A stretch of DNA of 64,000 nt, taken from assembly GCA_964486935.1 (NCBI GenBank), contig CAZAPG010000031.1, positions 1 to 64,000 on the forward strand, in the 5' to 3' direction. Positions 23,433-32,122 of the stretch are shown here, piece after piece; position 1 is the first letter of the stretch; the number at the start of each line of letters is the position of its first letter. The translations under genes were made by a program, and so were the position numbers. Origin of the DNA: CAZAPG01 sp964486935. GTDB taxonomy: Bacteria; Chloroflexota; Anaerolineae; 4572-78; J111. Under the pieces are notes generated by a model, which saw only the letters and a program-made list of their open reading frames with translations, had not been told where the DNA came from and searched no databases.

Positions 23433-24722
23433 ATGAGTATTATTTTAGATATCATTGCCAGGGAAATTCTCGACTCGCGGGGCAACCCCACGGTTGAAGC
23501 CGAAGTTTATCTGGAAGACGGCTCGGTAGGGCGGGCGGCGGTGCCTTCGGGCGCGTCAACCGGGGTACACGAGGCGCTGGAATTGCGCGATGGCGACTCA
23601 TCCCGTTACCTGGGAAAGGGGGTCGAACAGGCCGCGCAAAACGTTAACGAACTGATTGCGCCCGAATTGGCCGGTGAAGACGCGCTGGACCAGGAAGGGT
23701 TGGATGCCTACATGCTTGAGCTTGACGGCACGGCCAACAAAAGCAAATTGGGGGCCAACGCCATTTTGGCGGTAAGCCTGGCTCTGGCCAAAGCCGCCGC
23801 CGAAAGCACCGGCCAGCCGCTTTATCGCTACCTGGGCGGGGTGAGCGCCCGCACGCTGCCCGTACCGATGATGAATATTCTCAACGGCGGGGCGCATACC
23901 GGCTGGCAAACCACCGATTTTCAGGAATTTATGGTAATGCCCGTGGGCGCAGAAAGTTTCCGCGAGGGATTGCGCTGGGGCGCGGAAATTTACCACAGCC
24001 TTAAAAAGGTGCTCAAAGAGAAAGGTTACAACACCAACACCGGCGACGAGGGCGGCTTTGCTCCGGCGCTGAAGGGCGGCAACAACGAGGCCCTGGATGT
24101 TATTATGGCCGCCATCGACAAGGCCGGCTACAAAGCCGGCGACCAGATTTTGATTGCGCTGGACCCGGCCACTTCGGAATTGTATGAGGATGGCAAGTAC
24201 CGGCTGCGCATCGAGAATAAAACCCTCTCCAGCGATGATATGGTCAAGCTGTGGGAGGGCTGGGTGAATCAATACCCCATTATTTCCATTGAAGATGGAC
24301 TGGCCGAGGACGACTGGGATGGCTGGATGGCCCTGACCCAGGCCATTGGCGACCGGGTGCAGTTGGTAGGCGATGACCTGCTGGTGACTAACGTGGAGCG
24401 GCTACAAAAAGCCATCGAGATGAAAGCGGCCAACAGTATTTTAATCAAGCTCAACCAGATTGGCTCGTTGAGCGAAACCATTGCCGCCATCGAAATGGCC
24501 AAACGGGCCGGCTGGACTGCCGTGGTTTCGCACCGCTCCGGCGAGACCGAAGACACCACCATTGCCGATTTGGCGGTGGCGCTCAACGCCGGCCAAATCA
24601 AAACCGGCGCGCCCGCCCGCTCCGACCGGGTGGCTAAATACAACCAGTTGCTGCGCATTGAAGAGGAACTTGACCTCTCTGCCGTATACCCCGGCATGCG
24701 GGCGTTTTACAACGTAAGATAA
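23433..24722 (+). CDS. eno: Enolase (phosphopyruvate hydratase)
   Basis: Enolase interconverts 2-phosphoglycerate and phosphoenolpyruvate in glycolysis. The 429-residue protein has VPSGASTGVHEALELRDGD, the Mg-binding and catalytic segments GDEGGFAP and SIEDGLAEDDW, the lysine in ILIKLNQIGSLSET and the loop SHRSGETEDT. The order and length are standard. The start is fixed by AAGGAGA six bases upstream. It forms a monocistronic unit ended by a strong terminator. Confidence 0.97.
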   Translation: MSIILDIIAREILDSRGNPTVEAEVYLEDGSVGRAAVPSGASTGVHEALELRDGDSSRYLGKGVEQAAQNVNELIAPELAGEDALDQEGLDAYMLELDGTANKSKLGANAILAVSLALAKAAAESTGQPLYRYLGGVSARTLPVPMMNILNGGAHTGWQTTDFQEFMVMPVGAESFREGLRWGAEIYHSLKKVLKEKGYNTNTGDEGGFAPALKGGNNEALDVIMAAIDKAGYKAGDQILIALDPATSELYEDGKYRLRIENKTLSSDDMVKLWEGWVNQYPIISIEDGLAEDDWDGWMALTQAIGDRVQLVGDDLLVTNVERLQKAIEMKAANSILIKLNQIGSLSETIAAIEMAKRAGWTAVVSHRSGETEDTTIADLAVALNAGQIKTGAPARSDRVAKYNQLLRIEEELDLSAVYPGMRAFYNVR

Positions 24723-24750
24723 TTTCTTGAAATCGAGATAAAGTATTTTG

Positions 24751-24792
24751 GGGCTTTGAGAATGGTTATATCACCCTCAAAGCCCTCTTTTT
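24751..24792 (+). terminator. Rho-independent terminator after enolase
   Basis: GGGCTTTGAG (24751-24760) and CTCAAAGCCC (24776-24785) form a perfect 10-bp stem, followed by TCTTTTTG. Confidence 0.85.
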
Positions 24793-24809
24793 GTTAACCC
24801 ATCTTTGCG

Positions 24810-24839
24810 TTGACGCACCCTGCCTTAATAAGGTATACT
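24810..24839 (+). promoter_or_regulatory. Promoter of the Ser/Thr kinase gene
   Basis: TTGACG (24810-24815), an 18-bp spacer and TATACT (24834-24839) lie 209 bases before the kinase start. The resulting leader of about 200 nt contains a whole inserted mini-element. Confidence 0.6.
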
Positions 24840-24892
24840 TGGCAACAGTAATACCTCTTTTTTCGCATCGCAAGCAACTCCATCTACAAAGC

Positions 24893-24998
24893 GGGTGCGT
24901 CCCAAATTTTAGGAAATTGGGGACACCTTCGGCAGGGGGGATTCGGGGGGATACCCCCCGCGCCCCCCCGATCTGTTCCCAAAATTTGGGACAGACCC
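24893..24998 (+). mobile_element. 106-bp GGGTGTGTCC-ended mini-element (family B) in the kinase leader
   Basis: Ends GGGTGCGTCCCAAATTTT and AAAATTTGGGACAGACCC are inverted repeats with two mismatches. The flanks carry the 8-bp duplication TACAAAGC (24885-24892 and 24999-25006). The centre is a G6/C6-rich palindrome (GGGGGGATACCCCCC region, about 24944-24958). No coding capacity is seen. It lies in the 5' leader of the kinase gene, 50 bases before its ATG, so its stems would be transcribed. Confidence 0.75.
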
Positions 24999-25048
24999 TA
25001 CAAAGCTATTGCGGTTCAAAGCGAATTAACGATAAGGCTTAAAAACAT

Positions 25049-28000
25049 ATGTCAAAAGAAAGATTCGTTCTTGAAAACAAGCTGGGCGAAGGCGGTATGG
25101 GGGAAGTGTGGCTGGCCAGAGACACCCTGCTTAACCGGCCTATTGCTGTAAAGTTTTTACAGGCCAGCGATAACCCCGTATACCGGGATATGTTTTTATC
25201 CGAAGCGCGCACGCTGGCCAGTTTGCAGCACCCCAACATTACCCTCATTTACGATGCCGTGCTCGATGAAGCCGAGAGCCGCTTTTACATTATGATGGAG
25301 TACGTGGAAGGTCAAACGCTTTCAAGCCTTATCAAACAAGGGGCGCGTGTGCCGCTGCCGCTGGAAACCATCTTTAAAGTTCTGGTTGGCGTGCTAGAAG
25401 CGCTGGATTATGCCCACAAAAAAGGGGTTGTTCACCGTGATATCAAGCCCGATAACATTGTTATTCAGGGCGACCGGGTTAAACTGACCGATTTTGGCCT
25501 GGCCAGCCTGGTATCCATTTTGGCCCAGGAAAAAAGCCAGCATATTTTGGGAACCCCGGCTTACATGTCGCCGGAGCAAATTTTGGGCGAAGGCATTGAT
25601 GGCCGCACCGACCTGTACTCGCTGGGAGTGACTTTGTTTGAAATGACGACCGGCGGCCAACGTCCCTTTGCTTACACCGACCGGCGCGAAATTTTGACTG
25701 CCCAGGTTGAAGAAACGCCGCCTTCGGCGCGTCAATACAACCCCTCTTTGCCCCTGATGCTGGATACCGTTATTAATAAACTGCTGGCCAAACACCCCGA
25801 TGACCGCTACCCGTCGGCGGGAGCGCTGCTGGATTTGATGAGCGCCATGCAGGCGCGTTACAAATTTAGCCAGCGCTACCGCGAGGTGTTAGACCTGAAC
25901 GCCCGGCCATTAATTGACCGCAAAGATGAGCTAAAAAAGCTGAAAGCCGTGTGGGCCAAAACCCAACAGGCCAAAACGCCCCATCTGGCCGTGGTTAAAG
26001 GCGAGATGGGCGTGGGCAAAAGCCGGTTGATTAGCGAGTTTTTGGGCCTGGATATTATTGATAAAGGGTTGGTAGCCGCCGTGGGCCGCTGCGATGAGTT
26101 GAGCGCGCCCTACACCCCCTTTGCCGAAGTGCTGGCCGCCATTTTTGACAGAGGTCTGGTAAAGCCCGCGACGATTGAAAACCAGATAAGCCGCATTGTC
26201 GACCAGATACCCGGCCTGGCCTCGCTGCTAGATATCGAGCAGTCCTCCCCCCGCTCCGAAAAGAAAGCCAGGGCTAAAACCACCGGTCTGTGGAAAACCC
26301 TGGGCGACCGCCTGCCCAGCAGCGCCTCTTCCGAGGACCGCTTGCAGGCTCAGTGGCAGTTCTTTTCAACCGTGTCAACCATTTTAGCGCAACTTGGCCC
26401 TACCGTTATATTTTTAGATGAAGCCGTTTACCTGGATGAGTCCAGCGCGGCCCTGGTTCATTTCTTAATTCAGCAAGGACAATCTCCCCTGTTGCTGCTG
26501 GCAGAATGTCGAGAAAATGTTAAACCCATCACCTGGCTCGACAGATTCTCCGCCGACGAACTGGCGACCATCAATCTCTCCCCGCTGCCGCCCACGGCGG
26601 TTAAAGATTATCTGGCCGATTTGCTGGAGGGCAACATCTCCGAAGCCATTGTGAACGTTATTGAACAACGCAGCCGGGGCAACCCTTTTCACATTGAAGA
26701 AATTACCCGCCAGCTTATGGAAGCCGGCCACCTGTTTTTAGACGATGGCGGCGAGTGGCGGTACAAACCGCCGGGCGACACCTCGGACCTGTCGCAAGAG
26801 CTGTTATCGCCCTATCTGGCCAACGCCCTGACCCGGCGGCTGGAAAAGCTAACCGACAAAAGCCGCGAACTGCTGGCCCTGGCCGCAATTATTGAACCCG
26901 GCCCCGAATTTGATTTTGAACTGTGGCTAACCCTGCTGGGCGGCGAACCTCAACGCCCAGCCGCCGAAGATGCCCTCAATGAGGCGCTGCAACGGCGTAT
27001 TTTGCGGGCGGCGGGCCAACATCGCTACATTTTTAGGCCCGCAGATATTGCCAAATCTCTGGTCGACTCTTTGCCCGAAACCCGTCAACATGAACTGCAC
27101 CGGCAAATTGCCCAAATTCTTACCGACAGGCAGGCCAGCCCCATTTTAATTGGCTATCATTACGAGCAGGCCGGTATGTCTACCGAATCGGCCCAATATT
27201 TAGAAGCCGCCGGCGCTCGGGCAATGGCGGCCAACGCCATCAACCAGGCCATCGACTGTTACAGCCGGGCGGTTGAACTGGTCAAAACCAAATCCGGTTA
27301 CAAGGCGTTGGGCAGCCTGTACCGCCAGCAAGGGGCCTGGGCCGACTCGGTTGGGGCCTTTGAGCAGGCGCTGGATATGGCCAAGCAGTCTAACGACATG
27401 AACGAGCAGGCCCAAATTCAAAACGAACTGGCCTTCACCCTGTGGCTGGCCGATGATTATCGAGAAGCGGCCCGGTACGCCTCAACGGTGTTGAAACTGC
27501 CGGGTATTTCAGATATTGAGCAGGCCGCGGCGCAATCTCATTTGGGCATGATTTCGTGGTTGCTGGGCCATCTGCGCGAGGCCGAAGAGTGGTGCCAGAA
27601 GTCGGTCAACACGCTTGTTGGCAGCGGCGATAAGCCACGGCTGGCGGCGGCCTATAACCGGCTGGGGCTGGTTTATTTTTCTCAGGCCAAATTTAACCAG
27701 GCCAAAAAGGTAACGCAGCAATCGCTGGAGCTGCGCGAAAAGCTGGGCGACGATTGGGGCAAAGCCTACTGTCTGACAACGCTGGGCCGGATAGCCATTG
27801 AGCAGGGCGATTTTGAAGGGGCTTCAAATCATTTTGATTCGGCCCGCCGGCTGTTTGAGCAACTCGGCAGCAATGATGGTTTGATGATTGTTTACACCGA
27901 GCAAGGCCGAATTTTGCTGCAACAGCAGCAGCCCCACGAGGCGCTGGCCTTGTTGGGTAAAGCTCTCAACCTGGCCCAGGAGCTAAAGAAAAAAAGCGCC

Positions 28001-28366
28001 TTTGGTCTGGGCGATATTTACCTGCTAATTGCAGAGGCCAGCCTGGCCAATGGTCAACTTGACCGGGCTAACGATGCCATGACCAATGCGCTTGAGCTGG
28101 TTGAAGCCGCCGGGAACCAGGCCTATATTGCTTCTGGCCGGGCAATTATGGCTCGAATTTACGCGGCCAAAGATAAACCCGATATGGCCGAAAAAATGTA
28201 CCGGTCGGCGATGGAGCTATTTGAAAAAGTAGGTAGCCCAGCCGGGCTGCTGCGAACCCGGCTGGATTATGCCCGGTTTTTGGCAAAGCAGGGCCAGGTT
28301 AAAGAATCATCCGAGCTGGAGCAGCATGTCCGCGCCGAGGCGGCAAGTTTGGGATTACATCTGTAA
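25049..28366 (+). CDS. Ser/Thr protein kinase fused to an AAA ATPase and TPR array (PknK-like)
   Basis: Domain order in the 1105 residues: Ser/Thr kinase (1-about 265; GEGGMGEVWLA glycine loop, Lys35, HRDIKPDN with catalytic Asp131, DFGLA, GTPAYMSPEQ); AAA_16-type ATPase (P-loop GEMGVGKS at 318-325, Walker-B-like VIFLDEAVY); then about 400 residues of TPR helices (from about 700 to the end). The ATPase-TPR part is the STAND-type arrangement of signal-integrating regulators such as PknK or MalT relatives. It lacks a transmembrane span and a DNA-binding domain, so it should be a cytoplasmic kinase controlled by protein or ligand binding. It lies 18 bases before malQ. Confidence 0.9.
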   Translation: MSKERFVLENKLGEGGMGEVWLARDTLLNRPIAVKFLQASDNPVYRDMFLSEARTLASLQHPNITLIYDAVLDEAESRFYIMMEYVEGQTLSSLIKQGARVPLPLETIFKVLVGVLEALDYAHKKGVVHRDIKPDNIVIQGDRVKLTDFGLASLVSILAQEKSQHILGTPAYMSPEQILGEGIDGRTDLYSLGVTLFEMTTGGQRPFAYTDRREILTAQVEETPPSARQYNPSLPLMLDTVINKLLAKHPDDRYPSAGALLDLMSAMQARYKFSQRYREVLDLNARPLIDRKDELKKLKAVWAKTQQAKTPHLAVVKGEMGVGKSRLISEFLGLDIIDKGLVAAVGRCDELSAPYTPFAEVLAAIFDRGLVKPATIENQISRIVDQIPGLASLLDIEQSSPRSEKKARAKTTGLWKTLGDRLPSSASSEDRLQAQWQFFSTVSTILAQLGPTVIFLDEAVYLDESSAALVHFLIQQGQSPLLLLAECRENVKPITWLDRFSADELATINLSPLPPTAVKDYLADLLEGNISEAIVNVIEQRSRGNPFHIEEITRQLMEAGHLFLDDGGEWRYKPPGDTSDLSQELLSPYLANALTRRLEKLTDKSRELLALAAIIEPGPEFDFELWLTLLGGEPQRPAAEDALNEALQRRILRAAGQHRYIFRPADIAKSLVDSLPETRQHELHRQIAQILTDRQASPILIGYHYEQAGMSTESAQYLEAAGARAMAANAINQAIDCYSRAVELVKTKSGYKALGSLYRQQGAWADSVGAFEQALDMAKQSNDMNEQAQIQNELAFTLWLADDYREAARYASTVLKLPGISDIEQAAAQSHLGMISWLLGHLREAEEWCQKSVNTLVGSGDKPRLAAAYNRLGLVYFSQAKFNQAKKVTQQSLELREKLGDDWGKAYCLTTLGRIAIEQGDFEGASNHFDSARRLFEQLGSNDGLMIVYTEQGRILLQQQQPHEALALLGKALNLAQELKKKSAFGLGDIYLLIAEASLANGQLDRANDAMTNALELVEAAGNQAYIASGRAIMARIYAAKDKPDMAEKMYRSAMELFEKVGSPAGLLRTRLDYARFLAKQGQVKESSELEQHVRAEAASLGLHL

Positions 28367-28384
28367 AAAAATTGGGAGATAGTG

Positions 28385-29971
28385 ATGGAGTTTATTCGTT
28401 CTAGCGGGATTTTGTTGCACCCCACCTCTTTTCCGGGGCGTCATGGCATTGGAGATTTGGGTCCGGCGGCCTATCAATTTGTTGATTTTTTAGTTGCAGC
28501 GGGCCAAAGTTTATGGCAGGTTTTACCGCTGGGACCAACCGGCTATGGCGATTCGCCTTATGCCTCCTTCTCGTCATTTGCCGGCAACCCATTGCTAATT
28601 AATTTGGACAAACTGGTTGAGTGGGGCGATTTAAAGCTGGCTGATATCGCCAACCCGCCCAACTTCCCTATTGATGCGGTAGATTATGGCTGGGTCATCT
28701 ACTGGAAAGTTCCGCTGCTGGAAAAAGCGGCTCAAAATTTTTTGGCCGGAGCCGATGCCAAACGCAAGGCCGAATTTGAGGAGTTTTGTGAGGAAAAGGC
28801 CCACTGGCTGGATGATTTTGCCCTCTTTATGGCTGTCAAAGAACATTTTGACCAGAAGGCCCGCGACGAAGAGGTATTTGGGGCCATGTGGAACAACTTT
28901 TGGGATAAGGATATTGCGCTACGCAAACCCAGGGCTATGGAGCGCTGGCGCCGGCAAACCGCCGACCGGATTGCCCTTAAAAAAGTGCTGCAATTTTACT
29001 TTTTTAAGCAGTGGGGCGCGGTGCGCGGTTACGCTAATGAGCAAGGCATCAAAATTATTGGGGACATCCCCATTTTTGTAGCGCCCGACAGCGTAGATGT
29101 GTGGGCCAACCCCAACCGCTTTTTGCTGGATAAAAACGGCCAGCCCAAAGCAGTGGCCGGCGTGCCGCCCGACTACTTTAGCGAGACCGGCCAGTTGTGG
29201 GGCAATCCGCTTTACGATTGGAAGGCTATGCAAAAACACGGCTTTAACTGGTGGATTGAGCGTATTCGGGCCACGCTGGAGCTGGTCGATATTATTCGCA
29301 TTGACCATTTCAGGGGCTTTGAAGCTTTCTGGCAGATTCCCGCCGGCGAAGAAACAGCCATCAAAGGGCGGTGGGTAAAAGCGCCCGGCACAGCGCTGTT
29401 TGAAGCCATTGAAGAGGCGCTGGGCGAGCTGCCCATTTTAGCCGAAGATTTGGGGGTCATCACCCCCGAAGTGGAGGCGTTGCGAGACCGGTTTCAATTT
29501 CCGGGGATGAAAATTTTGCAGTTTGCTTTTGACAGCAAAGAAGCGGGTGGACTTAACGCCACCAACCCGTTTTTGCCGCATAACCACACATTTAACGCGG
29601 TAGTCTATACCGGCACGCACGATAACGACACTACCAAAAGCTGGTATCGGGAACGGACCGAAGAGGAAAAGGATTTAATCAGGCGTTACCTGGCCCGCCC
29701 CGATAATGATATTGTCTGGGATTTTATTCGGATGGCGATGGCCTCGGTGGCGTGCTTTGCCATAGTCCCCATGCAGGATGTGCTCAATTTAGATAGCGAT
29801 GCCCGGATGAACACTCCCTCTATCCTGGGCGGCAACTGGGCCTGGCGCTACCGGCCCGAGGCGCTCAATAGCTGGGTATCTGGCCGCCTGCGCGAGTTGG
29901 TGGAATTATACGGCCGCAACCCCAAATTGTGGGAAGAAAGAAAAAAACTAAAGGTTGTTCATTCCCCCTAG
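28385..29971 (+). CDS. malQ: 4-alpha-glucanotransferase (amylomaltase)
   Basis: MalQ transfers alpha-1,4-glucan segments in maltodextrin and glycogen metabolism. The 528-residue GH77 protein has RSSGILLHPTSFPGRHGIGD, LWQVLPLGPTGYGDSPYASF, KIIGDIPIFVAPDSVDVWAN, IIRIDHFRGFEAFW (nucleophile Asp), ILAEDLGVITPEVEAL (acid-base Glu) and VYTGTHDNDTTKSW (third carboxylate). It is complete. Two starts compete (GTG 28382, ATG 28385); the ATG gives the better spacing to GGGAG. Close linkage to the kinase suggests co-transcription. Confidence 0.96.
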   Translation: MEFIRSSGILLHPTSFPGRHGIGDLGPAAYQFVDFLVAAGQSLWQVLPLGPTGYGDSPYASFSSFAGNPLLINLDKLVEWGDLKLADIANPPNFPIDAVDYGWVIYWKVPLLEKAAQNFLAGADAKRKAEFEEFCEEKAHWLDDFALFMAVKEHFDQKARDEEVFGAMWNNFWDKDIALRKPRAMERWRRQTADRIALKKVLQFYFFKQWGAVRGYANEQGIKIIGDIPIFVAPDSVDVWANPNRFLLDKNGQPKAVAGVPPDYFSETGQLWGNPLYDWKAMQKHGFNWWIERIRATLELVDIIRIDHFRGFEAFWQIPAGEETAIKGRWVKAPGTALFEAIEEALGELPILAEDLGVITPEVEALRDRFQFPGMKILQFAFDSKEAGGLNATNPFLPHNHTFNAVVYTGTHDNDTTKSWYRERTEEEKDLIRRYLARPDNDIVWDFIRMAMASVACFAIVPMQDVLNLDSDARMNTPSILGGNWAWRYRPEALNSWVSGRLRELVELYGRNPKLWEERKKLKVVHSP

Positions 29972-29978
29972 CATTTAT

Positions 29979-30017
29979 CAAAAAACAAGTCCCTCACAGT
30001 GAGGGACTTGTTTTGTT
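29979..30017. terminator. Bidirectional terminator between malQ and the aminotransferase
   Basis: AAACAAGTCCCTCAC and its exact mirror GTGAGGGACTTGTTT, separated by one base, are flanked by A and T runs on the two sides. This serves both convergent genes. Confidence 0.88.
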
Positions 30018-30032
30018 CACCCCAAAATTCTT

Positions 30033-31124
30033 TTAACCCCGCGCTTCTTGCACGGCTGCCGCCAAACGGCTAATTCCCTCGTTAATTTCAACCGGGCTGA
30101 GGGCGCAGTAGGGCAGGCGCAAAAATCGCTCGCCGCCGCCGTTGGGGAAAAATGCCTCGCCGCTGGCCAAATTGAGGTTGTACGCTTTGGCCCGCTCCAT
30201 TACCTGAGCCGTGCTGGTTCCCTGGGGCAGCGTTACCGATAAAAAGAAACCGCCATCGGGCCGGGTGGCTTCGGCATCGGGCAGATGCTCATCCAGCGCG
30301 TCCAGACAGGCTTGCAACCGGGGGGCGTAAAGCGCCTTGAGTTTTTCAATTTGACCCGGCAGCTTGCCGGCGTTGCAAAATTCATACACAATGCCGTGCG
30401 AGAGGAGACTGGGGGTAATGTAGGTGTCCTCGGCAATTTTGGCAATTTTTTGCAGCAGGCCGGTCTGCCCGTAGACAATGCCAACCCTGGGGCCGGGGCC
30501 AATTAATTTGCTGAATGAAAGCATTTGCAACGTGCGCTCCGGGTTCAACTGAAACAGCGAGGGCTGCTCCTGGCCCTTAAAGCGCAGGGGCCGGTAGGGC
30601 GCGTCCTCTACCAACCAAAAGCCATATCGGTCGGCCAGTTCAACCAGCCGCTTCCGTTTTTCCAGAGAGCAGGTAGCCCCCGATGGATTTTGAAAGTCGG
30701 GGATGATGTAGAAAAATTTGGGCGTCTGTCGAGCCAGTTCAGCCTCAAGCGCCTCGATGTTGGGGCCGTCGGCCTCAAGGGGAATACCGACGATGTTGGC
30801 TTTGTGCCGGCGCAGCATGGTAAGGGTGCGGTCGTAGCTGGGAACTTCGGTGAACACCACATCGCCGGGCTGCACAAAATGAAAGCACAAAAATTCAACC
30901 ACTTGCAGCGAACCGTTTGCAGTTAAAACCTGGCCAACCGATACGCCCTGCCATTGGGCCAGCCACTCGCGCAGGGGGTCAAACCCGTAAGATTTGCCAT
31001 ACTGCAAAATAGTAGTGCCGTAATTTGCCAGGGCGCGCTGCGAAGCGGCCATCATTTCATCAACCGGAAAAGACTCATTGGCGGGTACGCCGCGTGTAAA
31101 GTTAATCACCTGTTTTTCAGACAT
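30033..31124 (-). CDS. PLP-dependent aminotransferase, class I/II (2-aminoadipate/aromatic type)
   Basis: The 363 residues have the fold-type I marks: TANGSLQVVEFLCFHFVQPG, TEVPSYDRTL, YIIPDFQNPSGATCS (substrate carboxylate and PLP contact), WLVEDAPYRPLRF and MLSFSKLIGPGPRVG with the PLP lysine. The ASFPDFQNPSG pattern is shared with LysN, Aro8-like and MocR-related enzymes, so it probably transaminates 2-aminoadipate, aromatic or branched-chain amino acids. It has no DNA-binding domain. It is transcribed alone from a promoter carrying a palindrome. The exact substrate cannot be set. Confidence 0.82.
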   Translation of the reverse strand: MSEKQVINFTRGVPANESFPVDEMMAASQRALANYGTTILQYGKSYGFDPLREWLAQWQGVSVGQVLTANGSLQVVEFLCFHFVQPGDVVFTEVPSYDRTLTMLRRHKANIVGIPLEADGPNIEALEAELARQTPKFFYIIPDFQNPSGATCSLEKRKRLVELADRYGFWLVEDAPYRPLRFKGQEQPSLFQLNPERTLQMLSFSKLIGPGPRVGIVYGQTGLLQKIAKIAEDTYITPSLLSHGIVYEFCNAGKLPGQIEKLKALYAPRLQACLDALDEHLPDAEATRPDGGFFLSVTLPQGTSTAQVMERAKAYNLNLASGEAFFPNGGGERFLRLPYCALSPVEINEGISRLAAAVQEARG

Positions 31125-31167
31125 TCCTTAATTTCCCTTTTGGAAGTAAAAATTTAAATTAGGCACG

Positions 31168-31198
31168 AGAATAGCATGGAGTAGGTTGATTGTCAACC
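31168..31198 (-). promoter_or_regulatory. Aminotransferase promoter with palindrome on the -35
   Basis: On the minus strand TTGACA (31196-31191), a 17-bp spacer and TATTCT (31173-31168) precede the start at 31124 by about 40 bases. The palindrome GGTTGA-ttg-TCAACC (31184-31198) covers the -35 box and is a likely operator. Confidence 0.65.
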
Positions 31199-31211
31199 GG
31201 TATTTTGGAGC

Positions 31212-31290
31212 GGGGTGTGTCCGACATTTTAGGAGGGCAGGGGTGTGGGGGGTATCCTCCCTGTGCTTTCCAAAAATTCTGGACGCACCC
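31212..31290. mobile_element. 79-bp GGGTGTGTCC-ended mini-element (family B) between divergent promoters
   Basis: Ends GGGTGTGTCCGACATTTT and AAAATTCTGGACGCACCC are imperfect inverted repeats. The duplication TTTGGAGC (9 bp if the next G is counted) lies at 31204-31211 and 31291-31298. The interior has a G-run/C-run hairpin and no gene. It separates the aminotransferase promoter from the metalloregulator promoter. Confidence 0.72.
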
Positions 31291-31316
31291 TTTGGAGCGC
31301 GCCCCCGCAATGTTGT

Positions 31317-31345
31317 TTGACACATCTCTTTATCTTGGCTAAACT
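31317..31345 (+). promoter_or_regulatory. Promoter of the DtxR-type regulator gene
   Basis: TTGACA (31317-31322), a 17-bp spacer and TAAACT (31340-31345) predict a start near 31352, about 45 bases before the TTG start codon. The boxes are the same as in the argC promoter. Confidence 0.7.
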
Positions 31346-31396
31346 CACATCAGATAAAATTTTGCAGCGCCCCAGAATCATGAGTGGAGGCTTCTA

Positions 31397-32071
31397 TTGG
31401 ACCGAACCATTTTAAGCCGCGCAATGGAAGATTATATGAAGGCGATTTACAAATTGTGTGGCCCTACCGACCAACAGGTTCCAACCTCGGTTCTGGCAGA
31501 AGATTTAAAGGTAGCCCCGGCTTCGGTTACAAACATGTGTAAAAAACTGGCCGAATTGAACCTGGTTGAGTACGAACCATACCAGGGCGTAAAATTTACC
31601 AGGGCCGGTAAAAAGCTGGCCTTAGAAATTGTGCGTCACCACCGTTTGATTGAACTGTATCTGGCCGAGGCGCTGGGGGTTCCCTGGGACCAGGTTCACG
31701 AAGAAGCCGAAAAACTGGAGCATGTTATTAGCGAAGACCTGGAAGAACGCATGGCCGCTGCCCTGGGCGACCCCAAGTTTGACCCGCACGGAGCGCCCAT
31801 CCCTACCCGCTCCGGTAAGGTATTTCACCAGGAAAGCGGCCGCCTGGTAGATATGAAGGCCGGCGACAGGCTGATAGTGGTTGAAGTAGATGATGACGAC
31901 CCGGAACTGCTCCGTTATTTGGGCCGGTTGGGAATTTACCCCGGCACAGAATTAACCCTGGTTGTGCAAGCCCCTTTTGAAGGGCCGCTTACCCTGGATA
32001 TTGGCGACGAACAACACAGCCTCGGTTATCGAGCAGCCAAATTTGTGCTGGTTGCCCTGCAAAACAGTTGA
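31397..32071 (+). CDS. DtxR/MntR-family metal-dependent repressor with FeoA-like domain
   Basis: In the 224 residues an N-terminal winged helix (MEDYMKAIYKL, VAPASVTNMCKKLAELNLVEY) is followed by the dimer/metal domain (GKKLALEIVRHHRLIELYLAE and HEEAEKLEHVISEDLEERM, containing the His/Glu ligands of the family). A C-terminal SH3-like FeoA domain (about 150-224) ends the protein. It represses iron or manganese uptake genes when metal-loaded. The start is a TTG at 31397 with GTGGAGG six bases upstream, which fits the family N-terminus; the first ATG would remove part of the DNA-binding domain. The three genes downstream on this strand do not look like metal transporters. Confidence 0.9.
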   Translation: MDRTILSRAMEDYMKAIYKLCGPTDQQVPTSVLAEDLKVAPASVTNMCKKLAELNLVEYEPYQGVKFTRAGKKLALEIVRHHRLIELYLAEALGVPWDQVHEEAEKLEHVISEDLEERMAAALGDPKFDPHGAPIPTRSGKVFHQESGRLVDMKAGDRLIVVEVDDDDPELLRYLGRLGIYPGTELTLVVQAPFEGPLTLDIGDEQHSLGYRAAKFVLVALQNS

Positions 32072-32122
32072 CCCTTGCGCCTTTACAAAAATTGAATAAT
32101 TGAAGGAGGAACCCGTTTTGTA

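Noticed and set aside
30954..31157. 67-codon plus-strand frame over the aminotransferase start
   Set aside because: It is antisense to the N-terminus and promoter of the aminotransferase gene and has no ribosome site.
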